From the NCBI GenBank assembly GCA_029821755.1, contig JALGSV010000028.1, positions 1 to 47,648 on the forward strand: a stretch of 47,648 nt of DNA, written 5' to 3'. The stretch is from Candidatus Zipacnadum vermilionense (lineage in GTDB: Bacteria; Armatimonadota; Zipacnadia; Zipacnadales; Zipacnadaceae). Shown piece by piece: positions 1 through 8,904 of this stretch. Under the pieces are notes generated by a model. It did no database searches, was not told the origin of the DNA, and saw nothing but the letters and a program-made list of their open reading frames with translations. The translations under genes and the position numbers were made by a program. Numbering within the stretch: the first letter of the stretch is position 1; the number at the start of each line of letters is the position of its first letter.

Positions 1-981
1 GGCATGAGGCTGCCAGTTGCCGGCTTGACGGGCCCACTGGCTGTTGAAGACGGTGGAGTCCTCCTGGTAGGGCGCGTCACCATACCAGCCGGCGTCCACC
101 CAGAAGACGTCGCAGGGCAGGCCTTTATCCTTCCACCAGAGGGCTTTGGCGATCTGCTGCTCGGCCCGGTTCTCGCCCCAGTTGAGGTAGCAGATCGGCC
201 CTTGCAGCGGCTCGCCTTCCAGTCGGGGCACATGATGCGCCAGCAGAAACCGCCGCAGCAGGTTGTGACCGTGCTGCCGTTCGCCTTCCCAGAACAATAG
301 GAGCATCCGGGGCGTGCGGATCTCCTCGCCGGGGTGGAGCCGCAGATGGGTGCGCTGCATGCCCGCCTGCACGCTTACTTCCCCTCGCTTCTCGTCTTCC
401 CGCCGGAACACCGCCTCCCAGTCTCCGGTCCAGCCAATCGCTGCGATAACCCCCCGGTCGTCCATCTGCAGGTTGAAGAAGGGCAGGAATCCATTGGAGG
501 ACTGCCCCATTTGTGACGCGAGCCGGTGTTCGCCCGGATTCAACGTTACCTGCAGCGGCTCGTAGTCGTCCACCCGGGGCATGCTGCCTCGGGCGTAATG
601 GAGCGTGCACAGGTCCTGCTCGTCCAGGGCGAACGAGGCCTCCAGGGCTCGGATATCGGATATGATCGGGGTGTCATTCGGGCCCACGTTGCGGAGATAC
701 GCGATCCACTCGACGGCTGGGAAGTCGGCGAAGAGGGTCATCTCGCAGCGGCACTCCAGGGCGGTGGCCGGATCGCGGAGGAGGATCGTCCGTACTTGCC
801 GGTCCTCCCTCTGGTCCTCCGTGACCTGCGCCTCCCAGTCGGGGAGCAGCTCGCGGGAGGGGCGATCCTCGTAGACGAAGGAGAGAGGAAAGGCGGAGTC
901 AGCAACCGAGGAAGACGAAGAGGTGCGTGCGAACCATTCAGCCGCAGTGGTCATTTCGGAGGTGCTAGGGGCGTCGGACAT
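1..981 (-). CDS. GH36-type alpha-galactosidase, N-terminal part (C-terminus beyond window)
   Basis: The frame is open from ATG at 981 to the window edge, giving 327 residues of a longer protein. The start follows a good ribosome site (AGGGAGG, about 8 nt away). Residues 1-270 look like the N-terminal beta-sandwich of melibiase-type GH36 enzymes, which precedes the catalytic barrel. Near 225-245 is a run containing LLLFWEGERQHG and LLRRFLLAHH, typical of the end of that domain. At about 290-300 the first barrel strand reads DVFWVDAGWYG, matching the FW-D-GW pattern of the clan. The nucleophile and acid/base residues lie outside the window, so activity cannot be judged. There is no signal peptide, which suggests cytoplasmic action on alpha-galactosides. 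It is the last gene of a minus-strand series, 317 nt after the SUMF1-fold gene. Related GH27/GH31 enzymes are less likely alternatives. Confidence 0.8.
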   Translation of the reverse strand, partial: MSDAPSTSEMTTAAEWFARTSSSSSVADSAFPLSFVYEDRPSRELLPDWEAQVTEDQREDRQVRTILLRDPATALECRCEMTLFADFPAVEWIAYLRNVGPNDTPIISDIRALEASFALDEQDLCTLHYARGSMPRVDDYEPLQVTLNPGEHRLASQMGQSSNGFLPFFNLQMDDRGVIAAIGWTGDWEAVFRREDEKRGEVSVQAGMQRTHLRLHPGEEIRTPRMLLLFWEGERQHGHNLLRRFLLAHHVPRLEGEPLQGPICYLNWGENRAEQQIAKALWWKDKGLPCDVFWVDAGWYGDAPYQEDSTVFNSQWARQAGNWQPHA

Positions 982-1298
982 GGTTGAGCCTCCCTGTTGA
1001 GGTTGAGTGGGCCGGCCTCCCGGCGGCCTTTCAGCCCTTGTCGTGTTTCGTCCGCGCGATGATATGGTCCTGCATTTCCGGCGGCTGGCAGAACGTGCGC
1101 TCGCGAAGGCGGAGAACGCCGTGAGATGGTTGGTAGGGAGTAGTCGGCATGGCGCGGTATTATGTTGCGTGAAGAGGTTGGTGTCAAGGTGGGAGAGGCC
1201 GTGATGAGCTGCGGTCGCGAAGCGACCGCCAAGCTAATCCGGCCCGTCCCGCAGGCAACCGGCGGGCCGGATTCACTCCGCGCGCCGGTGCGCTCCGT
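982..1298. other. gene-free spacer with two strong hairpins
   Basis: No convincing gene lies in this 317-nt gap between two minus-strand genes; its small open frames lack ribosome sites and family signatures. It holds two perfect inverted repeats. GCGGTCGC (1211-1218) pairs with GCGACCGC (1222-1229) across a GAA loop. CCGGCCCG (1239-1246) pairs with CGGGCCGG (1263-1270) across 16 nt. Neither is followed by a T-run, so they are not textbook rho-independent terminators. They resemble the palindromic elements in other gaps of this window. Confidence 0.6.
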
Positions 1299-2825
1299 TC
1301 ATCGCGGCCCCTCCTCTATCTGGAAGGTGAAACTCCCGCCGCCCTCGGTTACGCGCTCTATGTCCTTTGGCTTGACGCCGGGGCCCCAGCCGCCGCGGCA
1401 TATATGAGTGCAGGGCACCCAACTATTGCCGCTGGCGGTGTAAGGGCCCTCCGGGAAGAGCAGCCTGGCCTGGCCGTCGGGCGAGAGGAACGCTGCACGG
1501 CCGGAGGCGGGGACCTCGCCCAGATTCCAGTAGAAGGGCTGCGAGGAGTGCGGGTTCAGCGGCAGATCGCAACAACGGGTGATCCGGTCGCCCTCCAGGC
1601 GGACCTGGGACATGCGCTCCTGGCTGGAGAAGAAGGGGCTGAAGGTCTTGAAGCAGAACGAGCCGGGCGTCACGGGGGCGAGGCCCTCTACGGCGAAGCG
1701 GTAATGCACCGTGTCGCCGTCCACCCAGGCCTCGAAGAGCGCACGCTTGCCGCCCCGATGCCGTTCGTAGCGGGCCACCTGTCCGTCACCCTCCACCACC
1801 CACGGCACCCGCCAGTCCTCCTCGCTCTGCTGCGGCCAGGAGTTGGCCCCGCCGAAGATCTCCCAGTCGGCCTCGGGGCAGTCCAGCGCCCAGACGCTCT
1901 CCGGGAGCCAAGGGACGTGGATAGCCAGGGTGGGCCAGGGGTAGGGGACGAGGCGTATGGGGGCGACGCGGTACAGGTCGGGGCGGGCGGAGACTTCGCG
2001 CACCGGGTCGCAGCGCAGCACGCGGTACCCGGGGTCGTCTACCAGGCCCAGCGGGGCCGTGTCGGAGACGCAGCGGAAGCCGAAGTTGTAGGCGCGGGTT
2101 TGGGGGACCCAGGCGGCACGGTTGCTGGGGAGGAAGGAGTAGTCCTGGGTGTGCCGGAAGCTGCCGCCCGCCAGCAGGCAGTTGCTGGGGCGGCGGCCGG
2201 CTCTGCCGTGCTTGCTGCGGGGCGGGAAGATCGTCTGCACCCACTCCAGCACCTGGCCGTAACTCTGCAGATCGTGGGGGCCTGCCGGCGGTACGACGCC
2301 TACCGGAGCCTCCACCGCCAGCGAGGCGGTGCCGGGATTGCGGCGGACGGCGTGCTCCTGCCAGTCGTTTCCCCAGGGGAAGAGACGCCCGTCGCTGCCC
2401 CGCCAGGCCTTCTCCCACTCCACCTCGGTGGGCAGGCGCTTGCCTGCCCACGCCGCATAGGCTGCGGCATCCTCAGAGTTGACACCGACCATGGGCAGCG
2501 CGTGGTTGCTCTCGGTGCAATCCAGCCAGCCAGTGAGCTCGCGCCAGCCCACCAGCCAGCCGTTGTACTGGATTTCGTGGCCGGTCTCCCTGGCGAAGCG
2601 GAAGAATTGGCCCCGGGTGACGGGATAGCGGTCTACCCAGAACTCGCCGGTGTCCACCTCCTGCCGGTTGGCGTGGAAATGGAGCATGTCGGGATGCACG
2701 CCGGCAGCCTGCGCGGCGGCTTCCTTTTCCTCCGGCGTGAGGCCGAAGGTCGCCGGTCCCGCCGGGATGTGGGCCATGCAGCGGTCGAGTTGTTCGGGGT
2801 CATAGGCTGATACTTCGTAGGGCAT
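1299..2825 (-). CDS. SUMF1/formylglycine-generating-enzyme-fold protein lacking the catalytic cysteines
   Basis: A 508-residue protein. The ATG at 2825 is preferred over the 64-residue longer frame because a ribosome site (AAGGA) precedes it and the extension reads through a repeat element. Residues 15-257 form the SUMF1/FGE fold: HIPAG opening, EFWVDRYPVTRGQF at 61-74, RLPTEVEWEKAWRG at 130-143, FPWGN at 149-153, and the closing GGSFRH...NFGFRC near 220-252. True FGE enzymes carry two cysteines in the block after GGS; here that block (220-250) has none, so formylglycine formation is unlikely. The last 250 residues are beta-rich and match nothing I recognise. There is no sulfatase gene nearby and no signal peptide. 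It may be a binding or lyase-like relative of the FGE fold. It follows the creatininase gene with 143 nt between them. Confidence 0.8.
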   Translation of the reverse strand: MPYEVSAYDPEQLDRCMAHIPAGPATFGLTPEEKEAAAQAAGVHPDMLHFHANRQEVDTGEFWVDRYPVTRGQFFRFARETGHEIQYNGWLVGWRELTGWLDCTESNHALPMVGVNSEDAAAYAAWAGKRLPTEVEWEKAWRGSDGRLFPWGNDWQEHAVRRNPGTASLAVEAPVGVVPPAGPHDLQSYGQVLEWVQTIFPPRSKHGRAGRRPSNCLLAGGSFRHTQDYSFLPSNRAAWVPQTRAYNFGFRCVSDTAPLGLVDDPGYRVLRCDPVREVSARPDLYRVAPIRLVPYPWPTLAIHVPWLPESVWALDCPEADWEIFGGANSWPQQSEEDWRVPWVVEGDGQVARYERHRGGKRALFEAWVDGDTVHYRFAVEGLAPVTPGSFCFKTFSPFFSSQERMSQVRLEGDRITRCCDLPLNPHSSQPFYWNLGEVPASGRAAFLSPDGQARLLFPEGPYTASGNSWVPCTHICRGGWGPGVKPKDIERVTEGGGSFTFQIEEGPR

Positions 2826-2926
2826 GTAGGGTTCCTTCTTGGGATGTGAGTTTAGAGCGTGTTTGAAAAGCATCTCTGCCTGCGGCTGCAATAAGCCGCG
2901 ATAACAGTTACGTTTCCGGCAGGCGC

Positions 2927-2974
2927 GGGCGGATGTTAGCGGGCGGGAACGCCCGCCAACATCCGCCCCTACAG
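2927..2974. repeat. palindromic element abutting the creatininase stop codon
   Basis: GGGCGGATGTT (2927-2937) pairs with AACATCCGCCC (2958-2968). After one A/C mismatch the stem continues as GCGGGCG/CGCCCGC around a GGAA loop, giving 18 paired bases. The right end, TCCGCCCCTACAG (2962-2974), is identical over 13 nt to the right end of the large element at 31447-31459. The creatininase stop codon (2969-2971, read on the minus strand) falls inside this end. Confidence 0.85.
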
Positions 2975-3751
2975 AGTCTCCATCTTGTTGATGAGCTCCA
3001 CCAGCCCCGCCACGCACTCCTCCGAGATCCTCGCGCCGGTTTCGGCCAGGGCGCGCTCGGGCCAGCCCATCACGCCGACCTTCATACGGGGGCTCTGGAA
3101 GCGACGGGCGACGACGGCAGGGTGGTCAATGCGCTGCTCTCGCTCCTCGTAGGCGTCTTGGTCGGTGCGCATCAAGGCGAGGAACTCCGGCTCGTCCACG
3201 GTCACGCGGTCACGGCGCACCTCCTCCGGGGCCCAATGGAGCATCAGAGAGGTCTCCACGTTGGCGGCGTGCCAGTCCCCCTCTTCCGCCAGGGCCATCC
3301 ACTCGGGGCTGTATTCCCAGAACTTGAAGACGGCCACATTCCGGTCGGACCAGTGGGAGTTGAGGCGCAGGAAGAGGTCGGCGGCGCTCTCGATGGCGTA
3401 GAGGTTGTCGGTGCCTCCGTGTCCCGGCACCAGGATGAGGTTAATCATCCCGTTGCGGCAGAGCTCGCGCATGATCTCCATGAGGAACTGGCCGAGGACC
3501 TGGGGGGAGATGTTGATGGTGCCGGGTAGTTCCCCACCGCTGAAGGCGTACTTGAGCAGGGGGGCGACCAGGCAACCGGTGTCCTCCGAGCCGCGGCGGC
3601 AGATGTGCTCGGCGTTGTGCATGTCCACCGACAGGGGCATGTGGAAGCCATGTTGCTCGCAGACACCGAGAGGGAGGAGTACAGTCTGGGTCTCCTGGCG
3701 TACCTGCTGGAATTCCTCCACAGTTAACTGCTCCCAGATTCTGGCGGGCAT
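2969..3751 (-). CDS. creatininase / creatinine amidohydrolase family protein
   Basis: A 260-residue protein, normal for the family. The ATG at 3751 is chosen because AGGAGG lies 7 nt upstream; a longer frame to 3802 has no such site. Metal-site motifs are in place: PLGVCEQHGFHMPLSVD at 27-43 (candidate ligands E32, H34, D43), PGHGG at 109-113 (H111), and HAANVETS at 161-168 (E166). Family members are metal-dependent amidohydrolases acting on creatinine or on cyclic amides in cofactor pathways such as FAPy deformylation and mycofactocin maturation. Nothing here fixes the substrate, and creatinine is not implied. It is cytoplasmic, first in the minus-strand series with the SUMF1-fold and GH36-type genes, and divergent from the exported protein starting at 3914. 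Confidence 0.9.
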   Translation of the reverse strand: MPARIWEQLTVEEFQQVRQETQTVLLPLGVCEQHGFHMPLSVDMHNAEHICRRGSEDTGCLVAPLLKYAFSGGELPGTINISPQVLGQFLMEIMRELCRNGMINLILVPGHGGTDNLYAIESAADLFLRLNSHWSDRNVAVFKFWEYSPEWMALAEEGDWHAANVETSLMLHWAPEEVRRDRVTVDEPEFLALMRTDQDAYEEREQRIDHPAVVARRFQSPRMKVGVMGWPERALAETGARISEECVAGLVELINKMETL

Positions 3752-3913
3752 GCTGATACCTCCTGGACGGCGGGACGCGGCCCCTCCGGGTTGGGGTGGC
3801 ACCCGCCCTGATTCCCCGCGGCCCCCCGCAGGTCCTTCCGGCTCTCACGGGGAAACCTTCATTAGCCGTGCGTGCGCCCGGTAGTTTCTATTCTCGCTTC
3901 CCTGGGGGCCGAT

Positions 3914-6358
3914 ATGCCTACTCGCCGTCTCCTGCTGTGCTTGATGATGCTCCTGCTCGCTCTGCCGGTTCTCGCGCAGAACCGTTTGAAAAACGGTGGC
4001 ATGGAGGACCTGACCGCTGCCTCCCAGTTCCAGCTGGCCGCGACTACCGGCGACTGGTGGCTCAATCCGAGCTACCCGGCGCGGGTGACGGCGATCGAAG
4101 ATCCCCGCATCGCCCATTCCGGCAAGCTGTGCATAAGGGTGGTGCCGTTCGACCGCACGGTTGGCGAGGGGGGGCAGGCGCCCCGCGAGGGCGCGGTGAG
4201 CCAGGGGGTCGGGCAGCTGGAGCCCGGTGACACATACTTCATCCGCTTCTTCGCCCGCGGTTTGGGGACGGTTACAGCGCCCGTCTACGAGTACGACAAG
4301 AACGGGTTCAAAGGCTCGCACGGCCCGCCCACCCAGCAGCTTTCGAGCAACTGGCGTGAGTACCGATGGTACTACACTGTCCCCGAGGGCGTCACGGCCG
4401 GCCAGTTGGCCTTCCACGTTCCGCCGGGCGGGCTGATGTACCTGGATGACGTGTCCTTCGCGCCCATCGCGGCCTTCCCGACCCCGCCGGCGATTACCGA
4501 GGTGGACGTGAACGGCGACGGGAAGCCGGAGTTCGTGATGGAGAATCCGGCACTGCGGCTGGCGATTGACCCGCGCCGGGGGGCGCAGGTGGTCAGTGTG
4601 CTCCGTAAGTCCGACAACCAGGAGCTGATCCCGGACCAGGCCAAGAGCGGGGGGCTGTTCTCTGACCACGACGTCTCCCAGCCCTACCCGGGGGAGCTCA
4701 TGAACGTTCCCTACACCGCCGCGAAGGTGGACCTGCAGGACGGGAGCGCGGCGATCAAGTTCACCTACACCACCGCGGAGAAGGGGACGCAGATGTCCGG
4801 CCTGCGGCTGGAGAAAACGGTCTCCCTCTTCCCGGACGCACCGGCGATCCGCTGTGATGTGGCCTTCACCAACCCCACGAAGGAGGGGCGGGCGGTGCAG
4901 TACTGGATGCAGAACTTCGTGACGGCGTCGGGGAACCCGGCGGAGGACACCTTCGTGCGGCCCGCCTCGACCGGGATCTCCCGGCTATCCCCCGATGCGG
5001 TGCAGCCGGAGTTCGTCCACGACCCGGTCGCGGGCTGGACGGCGGTTTCCAGCGGGAAGGGTTCCGTGGCCTTCACCATGGACTACGACAACCTCGACAC
5101 GCTGTACAACTGCGGGCCGTGCAAGCCGGGGGCAACCACCGAATGGATGCTGAGCAAGGTGGCGGTGCCGGCGGGGAAGACCTGGCAGACGACCGTGTGG
5201 TGTCTGCTCACCAAGATACAGGACCCGGTCTTCGTCTCACCGGACGTGGTAGCCGGGGCCAGGCACAAACTGGAGGGCGGCACGACGCTCTTCACGAACT
5301 CCTTCACCGCCGCGACTCGTCCTTTAGGCAAGCTGGAGGAGGCCCGCAGACTGATCCGGGTGACGATGCGTTACGACACCCCCACCGGCAAGACGGTGCC
5401 GGTGGAGACGGCGCAGGTCGTCGGCGGGGGCTGGGGGCCGAGATCCAGCTTCGACCTGCCGGCCTGGACCCCGGCGACCGATACGGGTGGTGGGGTGGTC
5501 TTTACCGATGGTCTGTGGCTTCTCCGCATCAACCTGACCAGCGACGCGCTCACGGCGCAGTACGACCTCCCGGTGCGCGTCGGCGTGGCGGCGCCGGAGT
5601 ACCAGACCACGCCGCCGCCTAAGCTGGTCATCCGCTTTCAGCCCGAGGAGCTGGCCATTGACCGGAGCGGGAAGCTGCGGGTGCTGCTGATCCAGAACGA
5701 GTTCGTCAAGCCGATTGTACAGCGGTGGAAGCTGCAGGAGATATTGCAGGGGTTGCCCGGCCCGCCGGAGGTGACCGTCTCGCAGCATTCCTACATCGAC
5801 TGGAAGATGGCGGGGCAGCTCACCTTCTTCCCCGCGCTGATGGAGGACCTGCTCAAGTACCAGGTGGTCATCCTGGAGACGCCCGATGCCGCGGCCTTCT
5901 CGCCCTCCGAGCAGGAGATGCTGCGCGACTACGTCAAGGCAGGCGGGGGGATGCTGGTGCTGGGCGGGTACTACTCCTACGGCAAAGGCCGCTGGGAGGG
6001 AACGACGCTGGGAGGCATGATGCCGGTGAAGACCAAGGGGGCATGGGATTTGGTGGAGGTCAAGGCGGCCCTGCAACCGGCGGCCCCGCATGCGGCCCTC
6101 AACGGGGTAGACCTCGGCGCGGAGCCGCGCGTAGCGTGGGCCCACGACGTAGACCCGGTCCCTGGGGCGCAGGTGCTGCTAACCGTCGGAGGCAAACCGC
6201 TGCTGGTGGCCAACGGAGCGGGCCCCGGCAAGGTCCTCTGCTTCACCGGGACCATTCTCGGCTACGAGGACAAGGTCGGCGGTATGCCCTTCTGGAAGTG
6301 GGACAAGTACCCGGCTTTCCTGCAGTCGCTGATCTCCTGGTTGGGGAGTGAGCAATAG
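3914..6358 (+). CDS. exported beta-sandwich protein with GATase-like C-terminal domain
   Basis: Read from ATG 3914 this is 814 residues with a clear signal peptide (hydrophobic LLLCLMMLLLALPVLA, cleavage likely at ALA/QN). An upstream GTG at 3872 would put 14 extra residues before the signal and is less likely. Residues 23-190 begin NGGMED and resemble carbohydrate-binding sandwich domains of the CBM4/CBM16 type. Residues 200-440 look like a mutarotase- or supersandwich-type fold. Residues from about 588 to 814 form an alpha/beta domain (LRVLLIQNEF, VVILETPD, AGGGMLVLGG, ANGAGPGKVLCFTGT) of the class I glutamine-amidotransferase-like type, without an evident catalytic cysteine. The function is unknown; a glycan-binding surface protein is plausible. 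Its stop codon directly abuts the next start, so the two are almost certainly co-translated. Confidence 0.75.
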   Translation: MPTRRLLLCLMMLLLALPVLAQNRLKNGGMEDLTAASQFQLAATTGDWWLNPSYPARVTAIEDPRIAHSGKLCIRVVPFDRTVGEGGQAPREGAVSQGVGQLEPGDTYFIRFFARGLGTVTAPVYEYDKNGFKGSHGPPTQQLSSNWREYRWYYTVPEGVTAGQLAFHVPPGGLMYLDDVSFAPIAAFPTPPAITEVDVNGDGKPEFVMENPALRLAIDPRRGAQVVSVLRKSDNQELIPDQAKSGGLFSDHDVSQPYPGELMNVPYTAAKVDLQDGSAAIKFTYTTAEKGTQMSGLRLEKTVSLFPDAPAIRCDVAFTNPTKEGRAVQYWMQNFVTASGNPAEDTFVRPASTGISRLSPDAVQPEFVHDPVAGWTAVSSGKGSVAFTMDYDNLDTLYNCGPCKPGATTEWMLSKVAVPAGKTWQTTVWCLLTKIQDPVFVSPDVVAGARHKLEGGTTLFTNSFTAATRPLGKLEEARRLIRVTMRYDTPTGKTVPVETAQVVGGGWGPRSSFDLPAWTPATDTGGGVVFTDGLWLLRINLTSDALTAQYDLPVRVGVAAPEYQTTPPPKLVIRFQPEELAIDRSGKLRVLLIQNEFVKPIVQRWKLQEILQGLPGPPEVTVSQHSYIDWKMAGQLTFFPALMEDLLKYQVVILETPDAAAFSPSEQEMLRDYVKAGGGMLVLGGYYSYGKGRWEGTTLGGMMPVKTKGAWDLVEVKAALQPAAPHAALNGVDLGAEPRVAWAHDVDPVPGAQVLLTVGGKPLLVANGAGPGKVLCFTGTILGYEDKVGGMPFWKWDKYPAFLQSLISWLGSEQ

Positions 6359-8800
6359 ATGACTACGCGTACATTCACCATCGCGCTGTTGCTGATCGCG
6401 TTGACGGCGGGCGCTGCCCTGGCGGCCGTCACCGATACCGGCCCCTCCTTGGTGCTGGATAACGGCCAGATCAAGGCCACCATCGCCAAGTCCAGCGGGT
6501 GTATCACGACGCTGGAGGCCGGGGCGGTGCAGTGGCAGGCACCAGGCCTCGGGCGGCTGCTCCTGTACCCGCCGCTGCCGCCCGTCTATGGGGGCGAGAC
6601 CTCCACCCCCCTGGAGCAGGACAAGGGGCAGGCGACCGTTACGGCGGCAGGGGAGACGGTCAAGGTGGTGTGGAGCACCGACTACGGCACGCTGACCGAG
6701 GTGCTCTCCGCGAACGGCCCGGCTCTGGTGGTGAGCTACGACTTGGTCCTGACCCAACCGGCCTGGGCTGCCCTCTTCTCGGCGGAGCCCGTCCTGTCGG
6801 CGGCAGAGCGGGCGCAGTGCGTCTTCCTGCCGGACGGCGGGCCGTTGGAGGAGATCTACCGCCGCGTCCCCACCTATGAGGTGCTGCACCATGCCCCCTC
6901 GGGGCGGTCGCTGGGGATGATTGCGCTGGGCGAGGACAACGACCGGTTGTACATGAACGGGGCACGCATGGCGGTGCAGGTGCGGCCCCTGCATTTCGAG
7001 CGGCAGCAAGAGTACCAGGGCGTGTTCGCCCTGTACCTGCCGCAGGACGCAGCGGCGCTGGTGCCGGCGTGGCGGGCGCTGGGAGTGGCCGGGGAGCCGA
7101 TGCCAACCGTGCAGCTGGTAAAGGTGGAGGCCGGGAAGCTGCTGTGTGATCCCGGGGAGAAGGGCACGATTCGGGCCACGGTGCGCAATCTGTCGCCGTC
7201 GGCTCAAGAGATGGTGCTGGAGGTGGAAGCCTTCCGGGGGCTAGAGGGGTCCCAGGAAGCTGCGTCCCAGACGCTCACACTGCCGCCTTTTGTCCAGCAG
7301 ACGGTCAACGTCCCGTGGTCACCGGGGACGCAGGAAGGCGGAGTGAGCCTACAGGCGAGTCTGCGACAAGGGCGCACCGTGGTGGATCGCGTGTGGGATG
7401 CCTGCGTGGTGAAACGGGACTGGGCGCAGGTGTTCCAGCTAGGGATCATGTACCCCAGCGACGAGAACGCGGCGCAGTCGGCGCGGCTCCTGCGGGACAG
7501 TTACCTCTCGGTGGGGCACTGCTACTCCTGGTACGAGGCAAACGGCAGTATGGTCCCGGCCACGGACAAGTACATGTCGCACCAGGACCGTGAGAAGAGC
7601 AAGACCGGGTTCATCAAGTTCAACCAGGAGATGCACGCGCTGGGGCTGAAGACCAACTTCTACTGGGACCCCTTCCCCAACAGCCAGCCCGGGGACCTGG
7701 AGCTGGCCACCAAAGACCCCACCATTGTCGCCTACCACCCCAACGGCCAGCCCTACAACGGCTTCCACGGCCTGGGGACCGACCCGTACCTCCAGTGGTC
7801 GCGGGACTTCGCTATCAAGCAGTTCCTCGGCTCCATCGCCATGTTCGGGTGGGACTCGATGATGTTCGACGACGTCACCTTCTTCCAGGTGGAGGACACG
7901 CCCTTCACCGCTTACTACATGCGCAACTGGAAGGGCGAGCTGGCGGGAAAGGAACTGGCCGCGGACGCCGACACCGCCGGGGAGAAGTGGCTGAACGAGA
8001 TCAAGGCGGGGGTGCGGGCCAAGTACCCTGACTTCGTGTTCATGGGCAATTGTCTGGGGCCGGACGACTTCCTCGCCGGAACCGGCATGGGGCCCAAGAC
8101 CTACGCCGCAATCGAGATTCCGCTTTCGGAGCTGGGTGGAGGAGGCGATGCCGTGACCGGGCAGACCGGCGTCGGCACCTGGGTCGGTCTTAAGCAGGTG
8201 CTCGACGCCCAGCACCAGGGGCGGGAGGGACTGGGCTTGGGGAACAAGCCCAACTACGTGTACATTCCGGTGCCCTACGGTGGGGAGGAGTCCACCAAGG
8301 GAACCTTCGCCCTGTTCTTCGCCAACCGCCACCACCTGTACGGCTGGTGGCCCGCGCCGGCGGGGAGTGTGTGGTCGCAGCCCGAGATCCAGTACCTGCG
8401 CTTCGCCACCCGCTTCTGTGAGTTCATCTACCCAGACAACGCCAAGTGGTTCCAGCCCGAGCAGGTGGACTTCCTCAAGGTCAACGCTCCCCAGCAGGTG
8501 GCGTGGCGGGAGTACGTGTACGAGCGGCCCTTGCCGGAGGGGCGGCAGCTTTTGATCCACTTGGTTCAGCAACCGCAGGGGGAGTTGATGTGGCGGCAGT
8601 CGCTGGCCCCGCCCACCCGCAAGGACGTGACGCTGGACCTCACCCTCAAGGCGGGGGAGAAGGTCACCGGCGCCTGGGCGCTGTCGCCGGATATGGCGGG
8701 GGAGAGGGCGACGCTCAAGCTCCCCACAGGCTCCCCGGCGCGGCTGGTGGTCCCGGAACTGACGTACTACACGCTGCTAGTGGTCAATATCGGGAAGTAG
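6359..8800 (+). CDS. exported TIM-barrel glycosidase-like protein
   Basis: An 813-residue protein with an N-terminal signal peptide (IALLLIALTAGAALA, cleavage near residue 22). It starts on the base after the preceding stop, with its ribosome site (GGGGAGTGAG) inside the end of that gene. Residues 25-260 resemble a beta-supersandwich, 260-345 an immunoglobulin-like linker, and 350-700 a barrel. The barrel contains LGLKTNFYWDPFPNSQ and, at 497-508, a strand ending DSMMFDDVTF with an acidic pair at 504-505, as found at active sites of GH66- and GH13-like clans. Residues 700-813 form a C-terminal sandwich. I cannot assign a GH family with certainty; GH66-like or an unclassified relative fits best. 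The acid/base residue is not identifiable by eye. Confidence 0.7.
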   Translation: MTTRTFTIALLLIALTAGAALAAVTDTGPSLVLDNGQIKATIAKSSGCITTLEAGAVQWQAPGLGRLLLYPPLPPVYGGETSTPLEQDKGQATVTAAGETVKVVWSTDYGTLTEVLSANGPALVVSYDLVLTQPAWAALFSAEPVLSAAERAQCVFLPDGGPLEEIYRRVPTYEVLHHAPSGRSLGMIALGEDNDRLYMNGARMAVQVRPLHFERQQEYQGVFALYLPQDAAALVPAWRALGVAGEPMPTVQLVKVEAGKLLCDPGEKGTIRATVRNLSPSAQEMVLEVEAFRGLEGSQEAASQTLTLPPFVQQTVNVPWSPGTQEGGVSLQASLRQGRTVVDRVWDACVVKRDWAQVFQLGIMYPSDENAAQSARLLRDSYLSVGHCYSWYEANGSMVPATDKYMSHQDREKSKTGFIKFNQEMHALGLKTNFYWDPFPNSQPGDLELATKDPTIVAYHPNGQPYNGFHGLGTDPYLQWSRDFAIKQFLGSIAMFGWDSMMFDDVTFFQVEDTPFTAYYMRNWKGELAGKELAADADTAGEKWLNEIKAGVRAKYPDFVFMGNCLGPDDFLAGTGMGPKTYAAIEIPLSELGGGGDAVTGQTGVGTWVGLKQVLDAQHQGREGLGLGNKPNYVYIPVPYGGEESTKGTFALFFANRHHLYGWWPAPAGSVWSQPEIQYLRFATRFCEFIYPDNAKWFQPEQVDFLKVNAPQQVAWREYVYERPLPEGRQLLIHLVQQPQGELMWRQSLAPPTRKDVTLDLTLKAGEKVTGAWALSPDMAGERATLKLPTGSPARLVVPELTYYTLLVVNIGK

Positions 8801-8904
8801 AGCCCGGGGGCGTCGTCAAGCCGTCATGCGCTAGCCTGCGTCTCGGTGCCGACATGTGAGTCGGGCGCCCAAAGTCTGAAGTCTTACCCGAGGGAGGTCT
8901 TTCC

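Noticed and set aside
1211-1270. Hairpins as rho-independent terminators
   Set aside because: Neither stem is followed by a T-run on either strand, so they are listed as structural repeats only.
1404-2810. 468-residue plus-strand open frame opposite the SUMF1-fold gene
   Set aside because: It is a shadow of the minus-strand gene: composition is glycine-, alanine- and valine-rich, it lacks a ribosome site, and it has no family motif.
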